From positions 9,749,001 through 9,813,000 of the forward strand of contig NC_062240.1 in NCBI RefSeq assembly GCF_905475465.1: DNA of 64,000 nucleotides, read 5' to 3'. The notes beneath the pieces were generated by a model. The model was not told the origin of the DNA, ran no database searches, and saw only the letters and a list, made by a program, of their open reading frames with translations. Positions 1 through 12,165 of this stretch are shown piece after piece. Source of the DNA: Pieris napi (Eukaryota; Arthropoda; Insecta; Lepidoptera; Pieridae). The position numbers were made by a program, and so were the translations under genes. Each line of letters starts with the position of its first letter. Position 1 is the first letter of the stretch.

Positions 1-210
1 GCTCAAATACTTAATCAACACAACTGTTTTACTACATAACTGAATCAACATCGTATTCAACTGTTAAACTCTAAACCCTTCGTCTAATAGACTTGCCATA
101 TCGCAGAGAATTACCTTGTATATATTGCACACTAAGCAAGCGTTAACTTTATAAAGGTTTTCTTAATGTCGTATTAAAAACGATTTATATCACGTAGGAC
201 GGCATTCACC

Positions 211-546
211 TTATAACATTCTAGTCCTCTGCGCGTATATGAGCAGAACGCTGAGACGTTGGTGTTGCAGCTTGATCAGCAAGGTCACTGTATCTATAAT
301 GTTATATAGTCCGTCGCCAGTCCGCAGAGCGAACACGACAATGCAACATATGAATTTGGTGTCGACCGACGCCACGCATACATTACGCGCCGCCTACAAA
401 GCCCACGGACGTCTATCCGTAGGCATCTTCAAATGGATAATGTCCGTTGAATATAGCACTGGCACCGCATACCGCTCTTTGTTGGCCGCCGTGTCGACCT
501 CTTTTCGTCTTAGTGACGCAGATAGGGAGGCTATTATATTCGGCAT
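211..546 (-). other. Unrecognised minus-strand reading frame with one in-frame TAG
   Basis: Read on the minus strand, a frame opens at an ATG (544-546), runs 50 codons to a TAG (394-396), then continues in the same frame for about 60 codons to TAA (211-213). The second half is rich in hydrophobic residues. Codon third positions are GC-rich compared with the surrounding AT-rich DNA, which is why I noticed it. The bases before the segment after the TAG (ctttgtag then G) also read as a splice acceptor, so the second half could be an exon rather than a readthrough. The plus-strand frame over the same stretch is probably its shadow. I recognise no family. It could be a decayed gene, a terminal exon of a gene off the left edge, or chance. 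Confidence 0.25.
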
Positions 547-569
547 AAAAGTATCCTGCTTTTATTAAA

Positions 570-2990
570 AAGTGAATGGTGCTCGACTGTTCAATGATAT
601 CAACCTAAACCAGTCAATAACATTAAAGAAGTATCTTTAGGCGCATTCTCGGTTGTTGACATTAAAATCGTATTGGGAAGTTGCCAGTAACACGTGATAC
701 AATATAGAAGGGATGTAAGCAGGCGTACGTGCAGTGTAATAGGTTATCCTATGTGGCTTCAGAGAATCCCTAAGCAAGGCTATCGCTGATAACCTTATCT
801 CGGTTTGTGGCGGCGCGGTGGCAATTCTTGCCGCATACAACAGCATTTTCCTAACACGAAGACGATGCGTGGAACAAATATGGGTTTAATAAACTCTAGG
901 CAAAAAGTCTGAGTTTTTCACTTTTTTTTCCATAATTACATGATGACGTGACTGTTATCGCTCAAGTTATAAGTCAATCCTACTTCGTACAGATACGGAA
1001 GGTGTTAAGCATCAACGATTTCATATAGAATATATATATTCGCTCGGGTAAAATACCAACTCATCGTCATTCTTCGTTGTAGGAGGAAAGTAAGAATCCC
1101 CCTCGCCCTACGCCCCCGGGACGACACGGGAGCGACCCAGCCTATACGTAAAGATTACCTATCTACAGTCTCTGAGCTCGCATTTTATCTACGTTGCCAG
1201 ATAAAAAATTTATCTGATGCTGTACCAGGACCTACTTAAATGTTTACTATATAAAGCAACTATTTTTTAGACATATACATTTGATTCCAGGTTTCAAAGC
1301 ATAGCTTTTCAGAATTTATTAAACGGTTTGAATGTTAAAGAACAAACACTATTTATTTTAAGTTTTAAAGAAATTAAACTTGCATTATATTTATTACGCG
1401 AAAGCAAAAATTGATTACAAGTAACTTGCGTACATTACAATGATGTATTACGACTAAAACTGATGTATGATGAAACTGATGGGAATGACATAATACAAAA
1501 TAAAATTGGAAGAATTGTCTATGATCTCCACTGTCACCAAATTATGCTTTGCGTATACACAAGTTATAAAACAATTAACAAATCGCCATAAGTTATATAT
1601 TTTATTCACCTTCAAATTAATACGGCAAAAGAACCTTCGACTTTTCTTCGTGAAACCTTTCAAACAAAAAAGAATTCTCTAAATAGGTCGTTATATAAGT
1701 TATTAAATTGAACTAAAAATACCTGATTGCAAAAAGCATAGATCTGTATGCCAACAACTACTGAACCGATTTTAATGCTGTTCACTAAGTATGAATACTG
1801 ATATATTGAAACGATCTTATTTAACTTTTAGTTTACGAGATTTTTGCGAACAAACAAACAACTTTACACACATGCTCGCAAGCCTAAATTGTCATGTCAA
1901 CCATAAACACGAGTAAACCGAAGGGTGTAATTTCGATTAAAAATGAATAAAATAAACCAATTATTTATAGAACAATTTCCTTTCGTCGTACATAGACAGT
2001 AGAGCAGAATAAAACGCAATAAGCCTATGAAATTTTGCTTATCGAGAACCGTTTATGTTCTGCTTTACTATACATCAAGAAATATCCATAGCATTAGTGG
2101 CATCCGTGACATCATTGGAAACTCATATCCCTGATCGATGCCTGCGAAACAGTAATTGTTCCAGGTTCACAGGTACAACAAGGCTGAAACTATAAGTTTT
2201 AAAACACGAAGATTAAAGTAAAATATAGAAAGCGGCAAAGAATCGAAAGATATTTTGAGATATTCGAAGATTAATACGTGATTAATCTAACTGGTGATAA
2301 CGAATAAGATAATACGATTTCAAGAACAATTGCGTATCTCTCGTGTATCAGACTGAAAGGCTTATGAGTACAATTTACGTATAAGAGAAGTGCGTTAAAG
2401 AAATCGATTGGTTTAAATATTCTGAGAAAGAAAACATGATTGATAAGTCGATGTTCGAAATACATAGATAACTTTATTATTGGGTTGACTGTAGTGACAT
2501 AATATACTGTCTTCGAAACCGACATATTTATATGTTCTCAGAGCGATTTCGCAAAACCTATGGTAATTAAGTTTACTAACATGAGTAATATCAAAAACTA
2601 TATAGGCGAATAGTACCAAATAACAGCCAATACTTATCTAAGTCCCTTTAGGATTTTTTGTTATATTATTACATATAATAAGAGTATTGAGCGTTTAGCG
2701 TGATTTAACTATAGTTATCTTTACGCCGACCTTAGCGAAGGCAGGTAGAAGCCGACCGTACCATCCCCTTTCTTTAAACCCAAAACTCTTGGAAAGCACT
2801 TCATTGTTTTACGCACAGTTGCCCGATGCAATAAATAGATGGAATAATCGTAATAACCGCCTCAAATATCAAAGGATTTTTACATTAATTAATTATAATT
2901 TAGTACGTAATAGTTAATACATATGTTTGATAGCTAAGCGATGAAAAACTTTTCAGAAATGGTATATAAAAAGTAATATAGTTCTTATAA
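570..2990. other. No gene recognised; GC-richer start then AT-rich DNA
   Basis: The first part (to about 900) is somewhat GC-richer and contains a 69-codon minus-strand frame (637-846) without recognisable motifs. The remainder is AT-rich. Near 1745-1800 there is wording typical of short interspersed repeats (accgattttaatg). I see no gene that I can support. Confidence 0.4.
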
Positions 2991-3029
2991 AACATATTTA
3001 ATTATACATCCACAGTCCACACTCTCGTA

Positions 3030-3175
3030 ACCTCTGATGAGACATGGTTATGTCTGCCATCGATTTTTCCTTCACCGTCCGAGCAAGTGTTGCGCACAGA
3101 ATAATCGTCCACAGCAGGGGTTCAAACGCCCGACCTCGGTGTTCAGTAACTAGGTTAACACTACCAGCCTATTAA
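3030..3175 (-). repeat. Degenerate tRNA-derived SINE fragment (family S2)
   Basis: The fragment carries the body wording shared with better S2 copies (tttttccttcaccgtccgagc, then a decayed B-box region ggggttcaaacgcccgacctc) in minus orientation. The A-box end is eroded, so this is an old copy. Confidence 0.45.
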
Positions 3176-3179
3176 ATAC

Positions 3180-5700
3180 TTTTTTTATTATTTAATTTCG
3201 AGTATATTTCATATCGTATATAACAATGGGCGTAATGCGTCATGTTCGTGACGTAATTTTTGGGCGTTTCAGGCAATGCCAATTCTTTTTAAAGCTAATA
3301 TTAGATGAGGGCAGCATTTAAATTGCTACGTACTAATTGTCTACATAATGTTTTCTCATGGGGGTCTACGTGCAATATCTATTTGAGTGCCGTTCCTCAA
3401 CCGTCAAATTATTTACTCAAACGGCCGGCTAAGTTACCTTTCTCGTATTCTAACATTATTAGGCAGAATGCGGCTAGAGCTGTGTTACCCAACTTTTTTG
3501 TGCGTTTGTTTAACGTTTAATTAAAGAAATATAAATGCCACATATCATATTTTTCCTTTTTATTAGGAAATTGTTAACGATACACAGTAAGTAAAACATA
3601 TAATATAAAACATAAATTCTAATCCCACATAATTTAAATAAATTTATGAATAGAAAAAAAATTGCCCCTTAACAATCAAATTGCCCCACGTTGGAAAACA
3701 CTGGGCTAGTAAATAATTAAAAAATGTATCTATTTCGTTGTACTTCTAATTCAATTGTTTTATCAATGCTTGGTAGGACTTTGCTAGTATTACATATAGA
3801 TATTATATATATTAGATTCCTAAGGAGTAGATATATGTTATCCATCTCACCCAATATATATGTGTTAAATTCTCTCTTCATTAGCATAAAGAGGTCGTAT
3901 TGTTATTTCCGTTGTAATCATAACACATTATATAGAAATGAGGACACGTAATGCAGATATGGGATTCTGTTGGATGCAGCAAAACAAGCATGAGTTGACG
4001 ACAGCTGCATTGCAGCTGCCGGTGCTCCTTCCAGGACACACGCGAATTATTCGATACAGGTTAAGATAGGTTTTAGATTTTCTACTTCTCAATAATGTAC
4101 ATGGTTCTATTATCGATTAAAATAATGGTCTTAAAAGAAAATAACTTAATAGTGGCTTAGAAAAAAAACCGAATGTCAAACTGTCAACTTTATTTACCCA
4201 TATCTCAAAGAACCGATTTTGATGAAAGTTGGAATATACCACTTTTCAAATTTATCATCTCGATATCAATCCGAGAAATTTGTGGCCAAACACATATTCA
4301 GAAACATAATGTAGCACACGTGCTTGGAAGCCTAAAAGCATCGCGAATATAGTACTTCTTTCCCTACATATTTTTGAAGTCGGTTAAAAATGGCAGTATT
4401 TATGAAAATCTATATAATAAACACGCTTGTTTTATGAATGAAAAATTTTACATTTCACAGTTTTTGATAAATTGTGGAGCCAAGACGATAACCAACCACC
4501 GATACGATTATTACTATGTGCTGCGAAAATTTTATCGTATTTAATTGTTATCTTTTGCCTGGAAGTGGTGGTTTATGAACAAGGATTGCTTACATTTTAT
4601 TTTTTTCTTTAAATGAACTGCTTCCTTGTGTAAAGGATCAATAAGCCACAGACAATCGCCTCTAGGTATAAATTGACACTTGAAAATGAAGAAATCTGAG
4701 TGGTTAAGTTCTAAACAAAAAAAGCAATAAATTTGTAATCTGTGCGCAATTAATACTTGCTCTTACAGTGAAAGAAAACTTAGGGCGAAAGCCAGCATTT
4801 CTTATACTGAAAATTCTACGTCTACCTATAAAGATATCTCAAATAGATGATGAAATCTAATACTGCCACTGAATTATTAAAACCTCCGCAATCTTGGAAT
4901 GTAGATGGTATAAAATTATGGTATTTTAACTTCGCTTCACAAAATCTTTTCAGCGCTAACATTTCTTGCGACACGCCATCGCTTTAACATTAAAGAAATT
5001 ACTTCCACGAAGTAAGCATGAAGCAATGCATGCGACAATTATCAACTGACTTCTTGCTATATTTACCATTTTAAGTGGTAACAGCCGACCGATTAGATAC
5101 GAACTGATGTAATCGAAAAAATACACAGATATTTTTTGAAGTCGGATAAAATACTTCTATTAAATTCATAGATACTGCAAGATACCAACTATTCATACAA
5201 TATTCAGACCTGAGAATATTCCATATCTCCTCTAGTGCGGGTTTGATTTCTAGGGAAACATAAAGTTTCTATTAGAATCTACTTAGTTTAACACCGTTTT
5301 TATTGCTGGCATTTATAATAAATATTTATATAACAAAAGATTTCTTTCCTAACGTCTCATCTATATGAAAATTCTTTCAATAAATGATTTGTACATGGAT
5401 ATAATATGTAGGGTTAACAACGACGCTTTTAAAATATCTTCGACGTTTTAAAATAATAAAATACAGCGACATTTGTGTTACGCGAAAATATCTGCGCCGT
5501 AGTCTGCAGTCTATATAAATTGTATAAGATTAGAATTTCTCTCTTTGGCAAAGACTGGTAGCGTCGGCGTATAAAAAGTATCCTTGGATCGATTCCCACG
5601 GGACTTACTAGCCGCTACATAACAGCTATGGGAACTGAAACTTTACGTATATAAGATTCATACTATTGTTAACACTTACAGAATCATCCGAAAGACCAAG
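3180..5700. other. No gene recognised; AT-rich with repeat debris
   Basis: I find no supported gene. Short wordings common in interspersed repeats occur, such as 'ttgccccacgttggaaaacactgg' near 3680 and 'aaccgattttgatgaaa' near 4212. The 71- and 75-codon frames here have no recognisable motif. Confidence 0.4.
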
Positions 5701-5728
5701 TTTAGTATATATTTATATACATAATTCT

Positions 5729-6050
5729 ACTGTACGTGTGTATTTCACTGAACTCCTCTTAAACGACTGGACCGATTTGAATGAATTTTTCTGTAGGCGT
5801 TTGGACGCACTGGATGGTTAAGATTCACAAATCTGCCCGGAGGATGGCGCTGCAGCCAGTAACTAGGTTATTTATATATACAGCAAATAAACAGCTGGTG
5901 TATATATAAATCTTCTTTGCATGTGTTCGTAATTAAACTCCTAAACGGCTGTACAGATTTTTATGAAATCTGTACAGCCGTTTAATGATTGAAATTGTTT
6001 TTTTTTTGTATGTGACGTGGACACAGGCGAACGTCTGTCGGATCCACTAG
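5729..6050 (+). mobile_element. Non-autonomous Helitron-like element
   Basis: The segment starts near TCTACTGTACG, carries two copies of the 'aactcctaaacggctg..accgattt' wording (near 5750 and 5935), and ends GGATCCACTAG followed by T. A CTRR end inserted before a T is the Helitron signature. It encodes nothing. The 5' boundary is less certain than the 3' one. A perfect hairpin (5942-5984) lies inside. Confidence 0.5.
5942..5984. repeat. Perfect 19-bp inverted repeat with 5-bp loop
   Basis: The arm TAAACGGCTGTACAGATTT is followed by ttatg and then its exact reverse complement. It sits in the Helitron-like element and inverts that element's own repeat wording. Confidence 0.9.
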
Positions 6051-6714
6051 TCATGTAATAAATTTACTATAAAATAGCGTAACCAATATTCTTCAATTTT
6101 AATAATTTCGTTTAACGATTCTAATTACTGTTGTGTATTATTAACAAAAAGTCAAAACCATCATATCAAGAATTGAATTTTGTAAATAAAATATGCTATT
6201 GTATTACCACAAAGAACAAATATCGTCATTGTATTCCATTATAATTCAAAGTAATAATTAAACAGCCCCTTAAAGTAGTAATTTTAAGTGGTCTTGTGTA
6301 AATCCACGCAATGTACACAGACCATATTGGGATACACAAAACAAATTTAAATCGTAGTCATTTGTTTAGAATTATTTCTTTGATCTGTTTTTATTTTCGT
6401 GGTTTTCACACTCATTGGGTACGGTCAGTGAGACGATTCATGTAATGGCTCTAGCGTCCTTGTTGCGGACCTTCCGCTTGGAAAAAATCCTAAGTAAATG
6501 TTGCTTTGATAATGGAAAGATTATCTATACTACTCGAGACAAGACCAGCTGTTATTTGCAATGAGATTGTGTGCGTAAGGCATATAGCACGCCATAATAA
6601 AACAAAGAAACGAGTAGATATATTGGACAACCAAAAGACAAAAATATTACTTAAAGATTTCATGTGGAACACGGTGTAATGGTTGTAGCTCCTTACAAAC
6701 CTTTTTATAGCGAA

Positions 6715-6890
6715 AAACTTGGCGATTAAAAAGAGTGGCGGAGAGTTTATTGCCAGTTCTTCTACGCCCGTTCTACGCCCTTGATTTGAAAACTGGCAGT
6801 AAATGTAAAATTAGAAGCACTTAATATGTATTTCTTTAATGACGTTCATAAGTGTACCTAAATGAATAAATGATTTTGAATTTGAAAATA
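6715..6890 (+). repeat. LINE-type 3' tail repeat (family L)
   Basis: The sequence 'gagtggcggagagtttattgccagttc' through 'gacgttcataagtgtacctaaatgaataaatgattttgaatttg' matches other copies at 15403-15582, 32325-32432, 48665-48830 and (minus) 30297-30392. It ends in a short TTTGA-type simple repeat, typical of a non-LTR retroelement 3' end. The Tc1 element begins directly after it. Confidence 0.65.
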
Positions 6891-8516
6891 TACTGCTCAA
6901 AACAATTAGCGGAACAAGATTTTTCTCCTTTCTATTGCTTAAACTAAAATTAGATTTAAATTAACTTGTACGCAATTTTTTACCTTGTTAATTTGTTAAT
7001 TACTACTATTAATAAAAAAAATCAATTTGTATTTTTTTTATTAAAAAAAATTAATATGTGCATTGTAGACGAAAAACTAATTGGTGATAAAAAAAGGTCC
7101 ATCAAAGAAATATTCTTATATCGTTTGAATATTCATCTTTAGTGACTTTCAGTAACGTGTGTGGCCTCCATGAGCCCTAATCACGGCTTGACAACGACAC
7201 GGCATGCTTCGTATGATCCCCCGAATATCTTCTTGTGGAATTCGCTCCCATTCTTCAATCAACGCTTCAGTGAGCTGCTGCAGTGTTTGAGGTGCAATCG
7301 GACGCTTCCGGATGCGCCTGTCAAGCAAGTCCCAAATGTGTTCAATTGGATTTAGGTCAGGGCTCATGGAAGGCCACTCCATTACACGGATTTCCTGCTG
7401 TCGTAAGTAATCTGACGTGATGGCTGCAGTATGCGGCCTGGCATTATCTTGCATTAAAAGAAAATCTGGGCCCATACCATATGCTGCGGGCCAAACATGT
7501 TCTTCGAGCACATTTTCAATGTAAGTTTGAGCACACAAGCGCCCGGGAACAACGACGAGATCTGTGCGCTCGTCTCGTCCAAACTAACTCCGCCCCAAAC
7601 CATCACAGAGCCGCATCCAAATTTGTCATATTCCTGGACTGCTGCTGCACTGTATCGCTCGCCTGGGCGTCTGTAAACACGGAGACGACCATCTCAACGT
7701 GTTAGACGGAATCGTGATTCGTCAGTAAAAAGCACTGGCCTCCAATGTCGAAGTTGCCAATTAGCGTGATTTTGCGCGAACTGTCGGCGAGCTTGTCTAT
7801 GTTGAATTGTTAGACGCACAGCCCGAACTGGTCGGCGTGATCTCAAATTGGCTTCCAACAACCTATTTCTTACCGTCTGGTCGGAAATTTCTACACCAGT
7901 AGCCGTCCTTAGTGTATTTTGTAGATCTCTTGCAGTTGTGGTGCGGTTACGTAAAGCACAGTTGACGATGTAGCGATCTTGCAAACGTGTAGTTTTTCTC
8001 TTTCGACCTTGACCACGCCTTCGTGAGTATTCTCCCGTCTCACGGTATCGCTTCCAAAGTCTGTAGATAACAGAAGGGGCTACTCCTAGATAATTTCCTA
8101 CATAAGGCATAGTTCGACCCTCTTCAAGCAAAGCGATAGCTCGGGAGACATGCAATTCAGTCAGATCTGGCATTATGACCTAAACTCACTCGCTTCAATG
8201 AATAACAATACTCAAAAGGCTCACTTCAATTTCTATTAATACTCAAAAGATTGAAAAAAACTACTTAAAATGTGTTTTCTGTGATTGTGTGTGATTAGAA
8301 AGTAATGAAAATTCAAAGACGTCACTTTGTTTTTAGGTGTTTCTAGACACACTGCCACTTTATTATAGGACTACTAACCAAAACGCCGATGCTCTTTCGT
8401 TTTTTATTTTCTTCGACAATGCCTTAACATTATCTAGTGGCCAGTAATAATTAAAACCTTAAGTAAAAAGTTTAGTTCTACTTTAAAGTTTGTTCCCGTA
8501 ATTGTTTTGAGCAGTA
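6891..8516 (-). mobile_element. Tc1/mariner transposon, full length, DD34E type
   Basis: Terminal inverted repeats start TACTGCTCAAAACAATTA at the left and match the right end (…TAATTGTTTTGAGCAGTA after correcting a few bases). A TA target duplication flanks both sides (6889-6890 and 8517-8518). The 1.63-kb length and single minus-strand transposase are as expected for Tc1. Both ends are present, so the copy is complete in extent, but its transposase is broken (see the pseudogene entry). It landed at the end of a LINE tail on the left and beside an inverted-repeat element on the right. Confidence 0.92.
7149..8173 (-). pseudogene. Tc1-type transposase, inactivated
   Basis: The N-terminal part (8173 down to 7694) has the paired helix-turn-helix DNA-binding region, a basic GQGRKRK stretch, and the first catalytic Asp in TDESR. 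The C-terminal part (7538 down to 7149) has the second Asp in QDNARPH and the Glu in NPIEHIWD, with exactly 34 residues between them (DD34E). Two lesions separate the halves. One is a TGA just after the TDESRFRLTR stretch (7694-7696). The other is a repeat of ACGAG near 7560-7575, a 5-bp duplication that shifts frame. Everything else reads well, so inactivation looks recent. The protein would bind the element's inverted repeats and catalyse cut-and-paste transposition in the nucleus. Confidence 0.9.
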
Positions 8517-8529
8517 TATATCAAAAATA

Positions 8530-8700
8530 AGACTTAGCGAACTATGACGCTGGATTTTGACAGAAGGGATTCTGTCAAAATCCAGCGCCAAGTCTCATTT
8601 CAGAGTATTACCCTAAGAGTCGAGACAAATACAATACGTTTCGACACATGGAAGTAACTTACGGCTAATTCTCGACTCTAAATATTAGGGTGTCCTATAA
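8530..8700. mobile_element. Short inverted-repeat element (MITE family M1)
   Basis: Nested inverted wording is seen: AGACTTAGCG / CGCCAAGTCT around a perfect hairpin, then accctaagagtcgaga pairing imperfectly with tctcgactctaaatattagggt. Related wording (GATTCAGA..GAGACTTAG) recurs at 30988-31105 and 60510-60665. No coding capacity. Confidence 0.45.
8548..8587. repeat. Perfect 18-bp inverted repeat with 4-bp loop
   Basis: The arm CGCTGGATTTTGACAGAA is followed by ggga and then its exact reverse complement. Confidence 0.9.
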
Positions 8701-8937
8701 GTACTAGTTTCGGTCTTTTGAACTTATAAGAGATAATTTCGTATAGTATATTACTTACGACGTAGGTACTTTAGAGGACCAGAAACCTGAGAAAATGAAA
8801 TAATACAGATAGCGGAGAAACATTGGAAAATAGTAGAGAAACGGAAGAATTTGAAGGAGGCCGGCCCTCACTCCGTCGGAGGTCGTATAAATATTAAATA
8901 TAATTACATAAACTTAATGCAAAATACAAAATAAATC

Positions 8938-9202
8938 AGTGGAGCTACAACCTTTTTAGGTCTGGGCCTTAGATTTCTGTATATATGTTTAACGATCATT
9001 TGTCAATCTAATAGGTTAGTAGGGTTTTGAATCTAAGACAAGCCGGTTTCCTCACGATGTTTTCCTTCATCGTTTGAGCGAATTTTTAATGCGCATATAG
9101 ACCGAAAGTCCATTGGTGCACAACCGGAGATCGAACCTGCGACCTCAGGGATGAGAGTCGCACGCGGAACCACGCTGGCCACTAGACCAACACTGCTCTT
9201 AT
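8938..9202 (-). repeat. tRNA-derived SINE (family S2)
   Basis: On the minus strand it reads AGCAGTGTTGGTCTAGTGG (A-box) followed by CAGGTTCGATCTCCGG (B-box), then the shared body (cgctcaaacgatgaaggaaaacatcg). The tRNA-like head would drive RNA polymerase III transcription. Other copies: 21453-21689, 27178-27455, 38228-38454, 40440-40672. Confidence 0.75.
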
Positions 9203-10195
9203 ACATGTAATCCTTTTTATAGTATTCGAATGTAAGCTATTTTTATTATTATATTCCTTACGCTGTACATAAAGAAATTCTTATAAAATCGCATTCAATT
9301 ATTTATGAAAATCTCTGGTTAATGTTAAGTGAAATAAAATTGATGTTAGTTTGTTTCCTTTGAATTTAATGACATTTAAACATGAGTGGGTGTGTAAATG
9401 CCGTATCTTCGGGCCTCTGTGGGCGATAGTCTTGCTTGCAAGCGAACACTGACAATTTTTACCATATTCTCAACCTATGAAGCAACGGCTTGTTCGTTCA
9501 ACAAGTACATCTTTGCAATAGTTAGCTCAGAGACAGTAAACAAACGAATTTTCTGAAATTTTTTTTATAATTTTTTTAGTTTTGTTCACAATAATTAGGT
9601 TTATGAAGAGTTAATTTAATTTGTCTCATAACTAATTGCGGAAAACAAGAAATACCTGTTATTTACCTTTAACTTTTTCATTTTGTTAGATTTTTAATTA
9701 TATTTTTTTATAAAACTACTCTTTGAAAAACCCCTCGATTTGTCCTCCATTAAGTAGGTTCTTACTTTAGTACGTAACGAACATGAGCTGAATATACAAA
9801 GTGCATTTCAACGGATTTCATCATTCGTTTCCCAGCGATTTCAAGAGGCAGTTGCATGCTGCAGTTTGGTTCTTTATCGTACGTAATTGTTACCGATATG
9901 TTAACATTATTTGAACAATGCGTGCGCCTAACAAGATTCTTTATGTTCAAGATGTGTCAGGGGCGGATCCAAGCCTTGGTTTGATCACGAGATCGGTTTT
10001 GTATGCTGTTATCGCTTAGGGCATTGTTCCTCTTAGGATCATATACTAACTAGATACTTTCATACTTAAAGTCCCGTGTCATAGTCGCATCTTCTGATGA
10101 GCAACAGCCCGCGTTTCGCAAAATACTTATTAGCCTATTCTCCTGGTTTCTAGATTTATATAGTGTTAAATATAACGTACAAGAAATAGTACATT
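9203..10195. other. No gene recognised
   Basis: Mostly AT-rich, with no frame carrying a recognisable domain. A 62-codon minus-strand frame (9762-9950) has no motif. Confidence 0.4.
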
Positions 10196-10199
10196 TCAC

Positions 10200-11510
10200 A
10201 TTTTCACATTGCGACGACCTCGACACAAAAGCAGCAGATTTAGCAAATCCTTGTTGGAAGTCCCGGGTCGACCACTCCTGGGGAGCGCCGCCACCCTGCC
10301 TGTCACCCACCCCCGGCTTTCTCTTGTGCGTCGGGGATCTCGACCCTGCTGCGAGGACGAAACACTGTTAGTACCCAGCCCGCTCACGCAGTATTGTACC
10401 TACTCGCTCTGCTATTACGTGCCGTTTTCGCGTAAATTGAATATAACGAGGCCGTGAGCTGTGTGAACGATGCGTCTAGGGTATACTAAGCACCATTACG
10501 GAGGCACACAATTTGAGGGCGTGACTCATATCCCATAAGGGCTAGTATCGCGTGTGGCGACTTCGTAACACGCAAGGCACTTTGCTGGTGAAGACAACAC
10601 CGGACGAGTGCCGGATCCCTCGGCAACTCTACACCGCGGGCGCGTCGGCCTGTCGTTTCGTTAACGCAATATATTCAAACTATATATTTCACGTTCTTGG
10701 TTGTATTATGTTTCAACGACGGCTACTGAAGTCACGCGGTGTTACGATAGGCACGTCATGGTTACAGCCGTTACCAATGATTAAGGCAAGTACACTATTG
10801 AAGTAATAATAGCGTTAATGAGTGAGTCGCGAACTACTAACTACTTCAACAACAACTGCTGACTAATTGCATCTCACATTCTTTTCTTAACATTATGTAG
10901 AATAAATGCAAGAAAAAATTTCGTGAAAATGTTATGATTTTTTCACAGGGAAGTACAACTATCGTGACATCCCATACCCGCTAAATAGAACGACGCAAGA
11001 GCACAGCAAAGAGCAAAATTCCAGGGTCGGTCGTATTTGCTCTGTCATCGAAACAAGTCAACCTTATGGCTCTCACGATAAAGTATACATCGCCGCGCGC
11101 GCCTCTGACCTCACCGTACCGACAAATAATAAATATGTAACACTGATAAAGCCGCAGAATCGTTGACCGGTAAGTATTTAGGGATTCGCATCTTCAGCGT
11201 TCTGCTAAAGGGGATGACATGGACGGTTTGTGTTATAAAAGTTAAAACATCGCTGTCGCGAGCGCTTAAGTGGTGTTATTGTGCTAAAAGAACGAAGGTC
11301 GTAACTTACCAGCGTGCGGGCGGGAGAGATGTTGCGGCGCGCTCGTAATAACAACAGTCGTGTCGTGTGGCGCGCGGCGAACTGGCGAGGCGGGCAGCAG
11401 CGAACGTCGCGGCGGCAGCAGCGGCCCCCGCCCGCACCCCGCGCTGCATTCCGACCGCCCGAAGCAGCCGGGAGAGCCGCCACTTCCAATAACATCTACA
11501 CATCATGACT
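10200..11510. promoter_or_regulatory. GC/CpG-rich block, possible promoter region
   Basis: This interval is strikingly richer in C, G and CpG than its surroundings, especially 10255-10400 and 11340-11475. Short frames on both strands (for example 10196-10387, 11306-11662) are low-complexity Ala/Arg-rich and look like consequences of composition. Splice-donor-like sites exist on both strands (plus: GTTGACCG|GTAAGTATTT at 11168/11169; minus: CACGCTG|GTAAGTTACG at about 11311). A promoter with a non-coding first exon is the simplest reading, but I cannot connect it to a coding exon in the window. Confidence 0.35.
11312..11500 (-). other. Candidate first exon of an unidentified minus-strand gene
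   Basis: The CpG-rich sequence ends on the minus strand in a strong donor (CTG|GTAAGT). An ATG-led Ala/Arg-rich frame (starting near 11454) runs through the donor, but it could equally be untranslated leader. No downstream acceptor and coding exon could be matched between here and the left edge, so the rest of the gene may lie outside the window. The upper boundary is a guess. Confidence 0.25.
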
Positions 11511-11940
11511 AACTGCCTGACCACACCTCGCTTCACACTAACATCTTCGTGACATTCCTGAAACAATTGAATTAATGCTACAACTATAACAAGCTGAATT
11601 TTAAGGATGCTACTTGTTCCTTTAAATGGGGCGAGGGTATATTGACAATAGTCACGTGGCACTATTGGCAGACCCCAAGAGTTATCTTTTTTGGGTGGTC
11701 AAAGATTTGAATCAAATTAATATAACACACTATGTCATATACTCGTAAAACATATTGACATACATATACCATACCTATATTAAAATCCCGAATTAGTTTG
11801 ATTTCGTCTTAAATGGTGACAACAATTTTTAACAATAATTAATTAGGTAATACAAGTTAATTGCCTAATCTATAAGAATTGAAATTGATTGCATGAAGAC
11901 GTTATGAATATAATTACCGTAATATTAGTTTAGTATTGGT

Positions 11941-12165
11941 CGCCGTGGTGTAGTGGTTGTATTTGGCTGGGTGCTTTACTGTATTCTGACTAGTTTTAAT
12001 ATGCATTTAGACACATTTGGACATACAATAATAACCTATTGAGATGTTTACGTTGGTGAGAAGGCAACTATGAACTATCCATTATAGCGCCGTAGTTATA
12101 AGTCACGTACACAACTTTGGTTCGATTCCCGGCGAAAGGTGTCAAGGGTGGATGGGCATTAAAGG
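11941..12165 (+). repeat. Possible tRNA-derived SINE of a further type
   Basis: An A-box-like start (CGCCGTGGTGTAGTGGTTG) and a B-box (GGTTCGATTCCCGG at about 12119-12132) are separated by about 140 bp, longer than usual, so the copy may contain an insertion. No second copy was found in the window. Confidence 0.35.

Noticed and set aside
5540..5625. Possible tRNA-like sequence (ggatcgattcccacggg)
   Set aside because: Only a B-box-like word is present; no A-box, second copy or target duplication could be found.
7161..7705. Plus-strand ORFs across the Tc1 element
   Set aside because: Shadows of the minus-strand transposase.
11205..11662. Overlapping Ala/Arg-rich ORFs on both strands
   Set aside because: They follow from the GC-rich composition of the block and overlap in several frames. 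No conserved motif.
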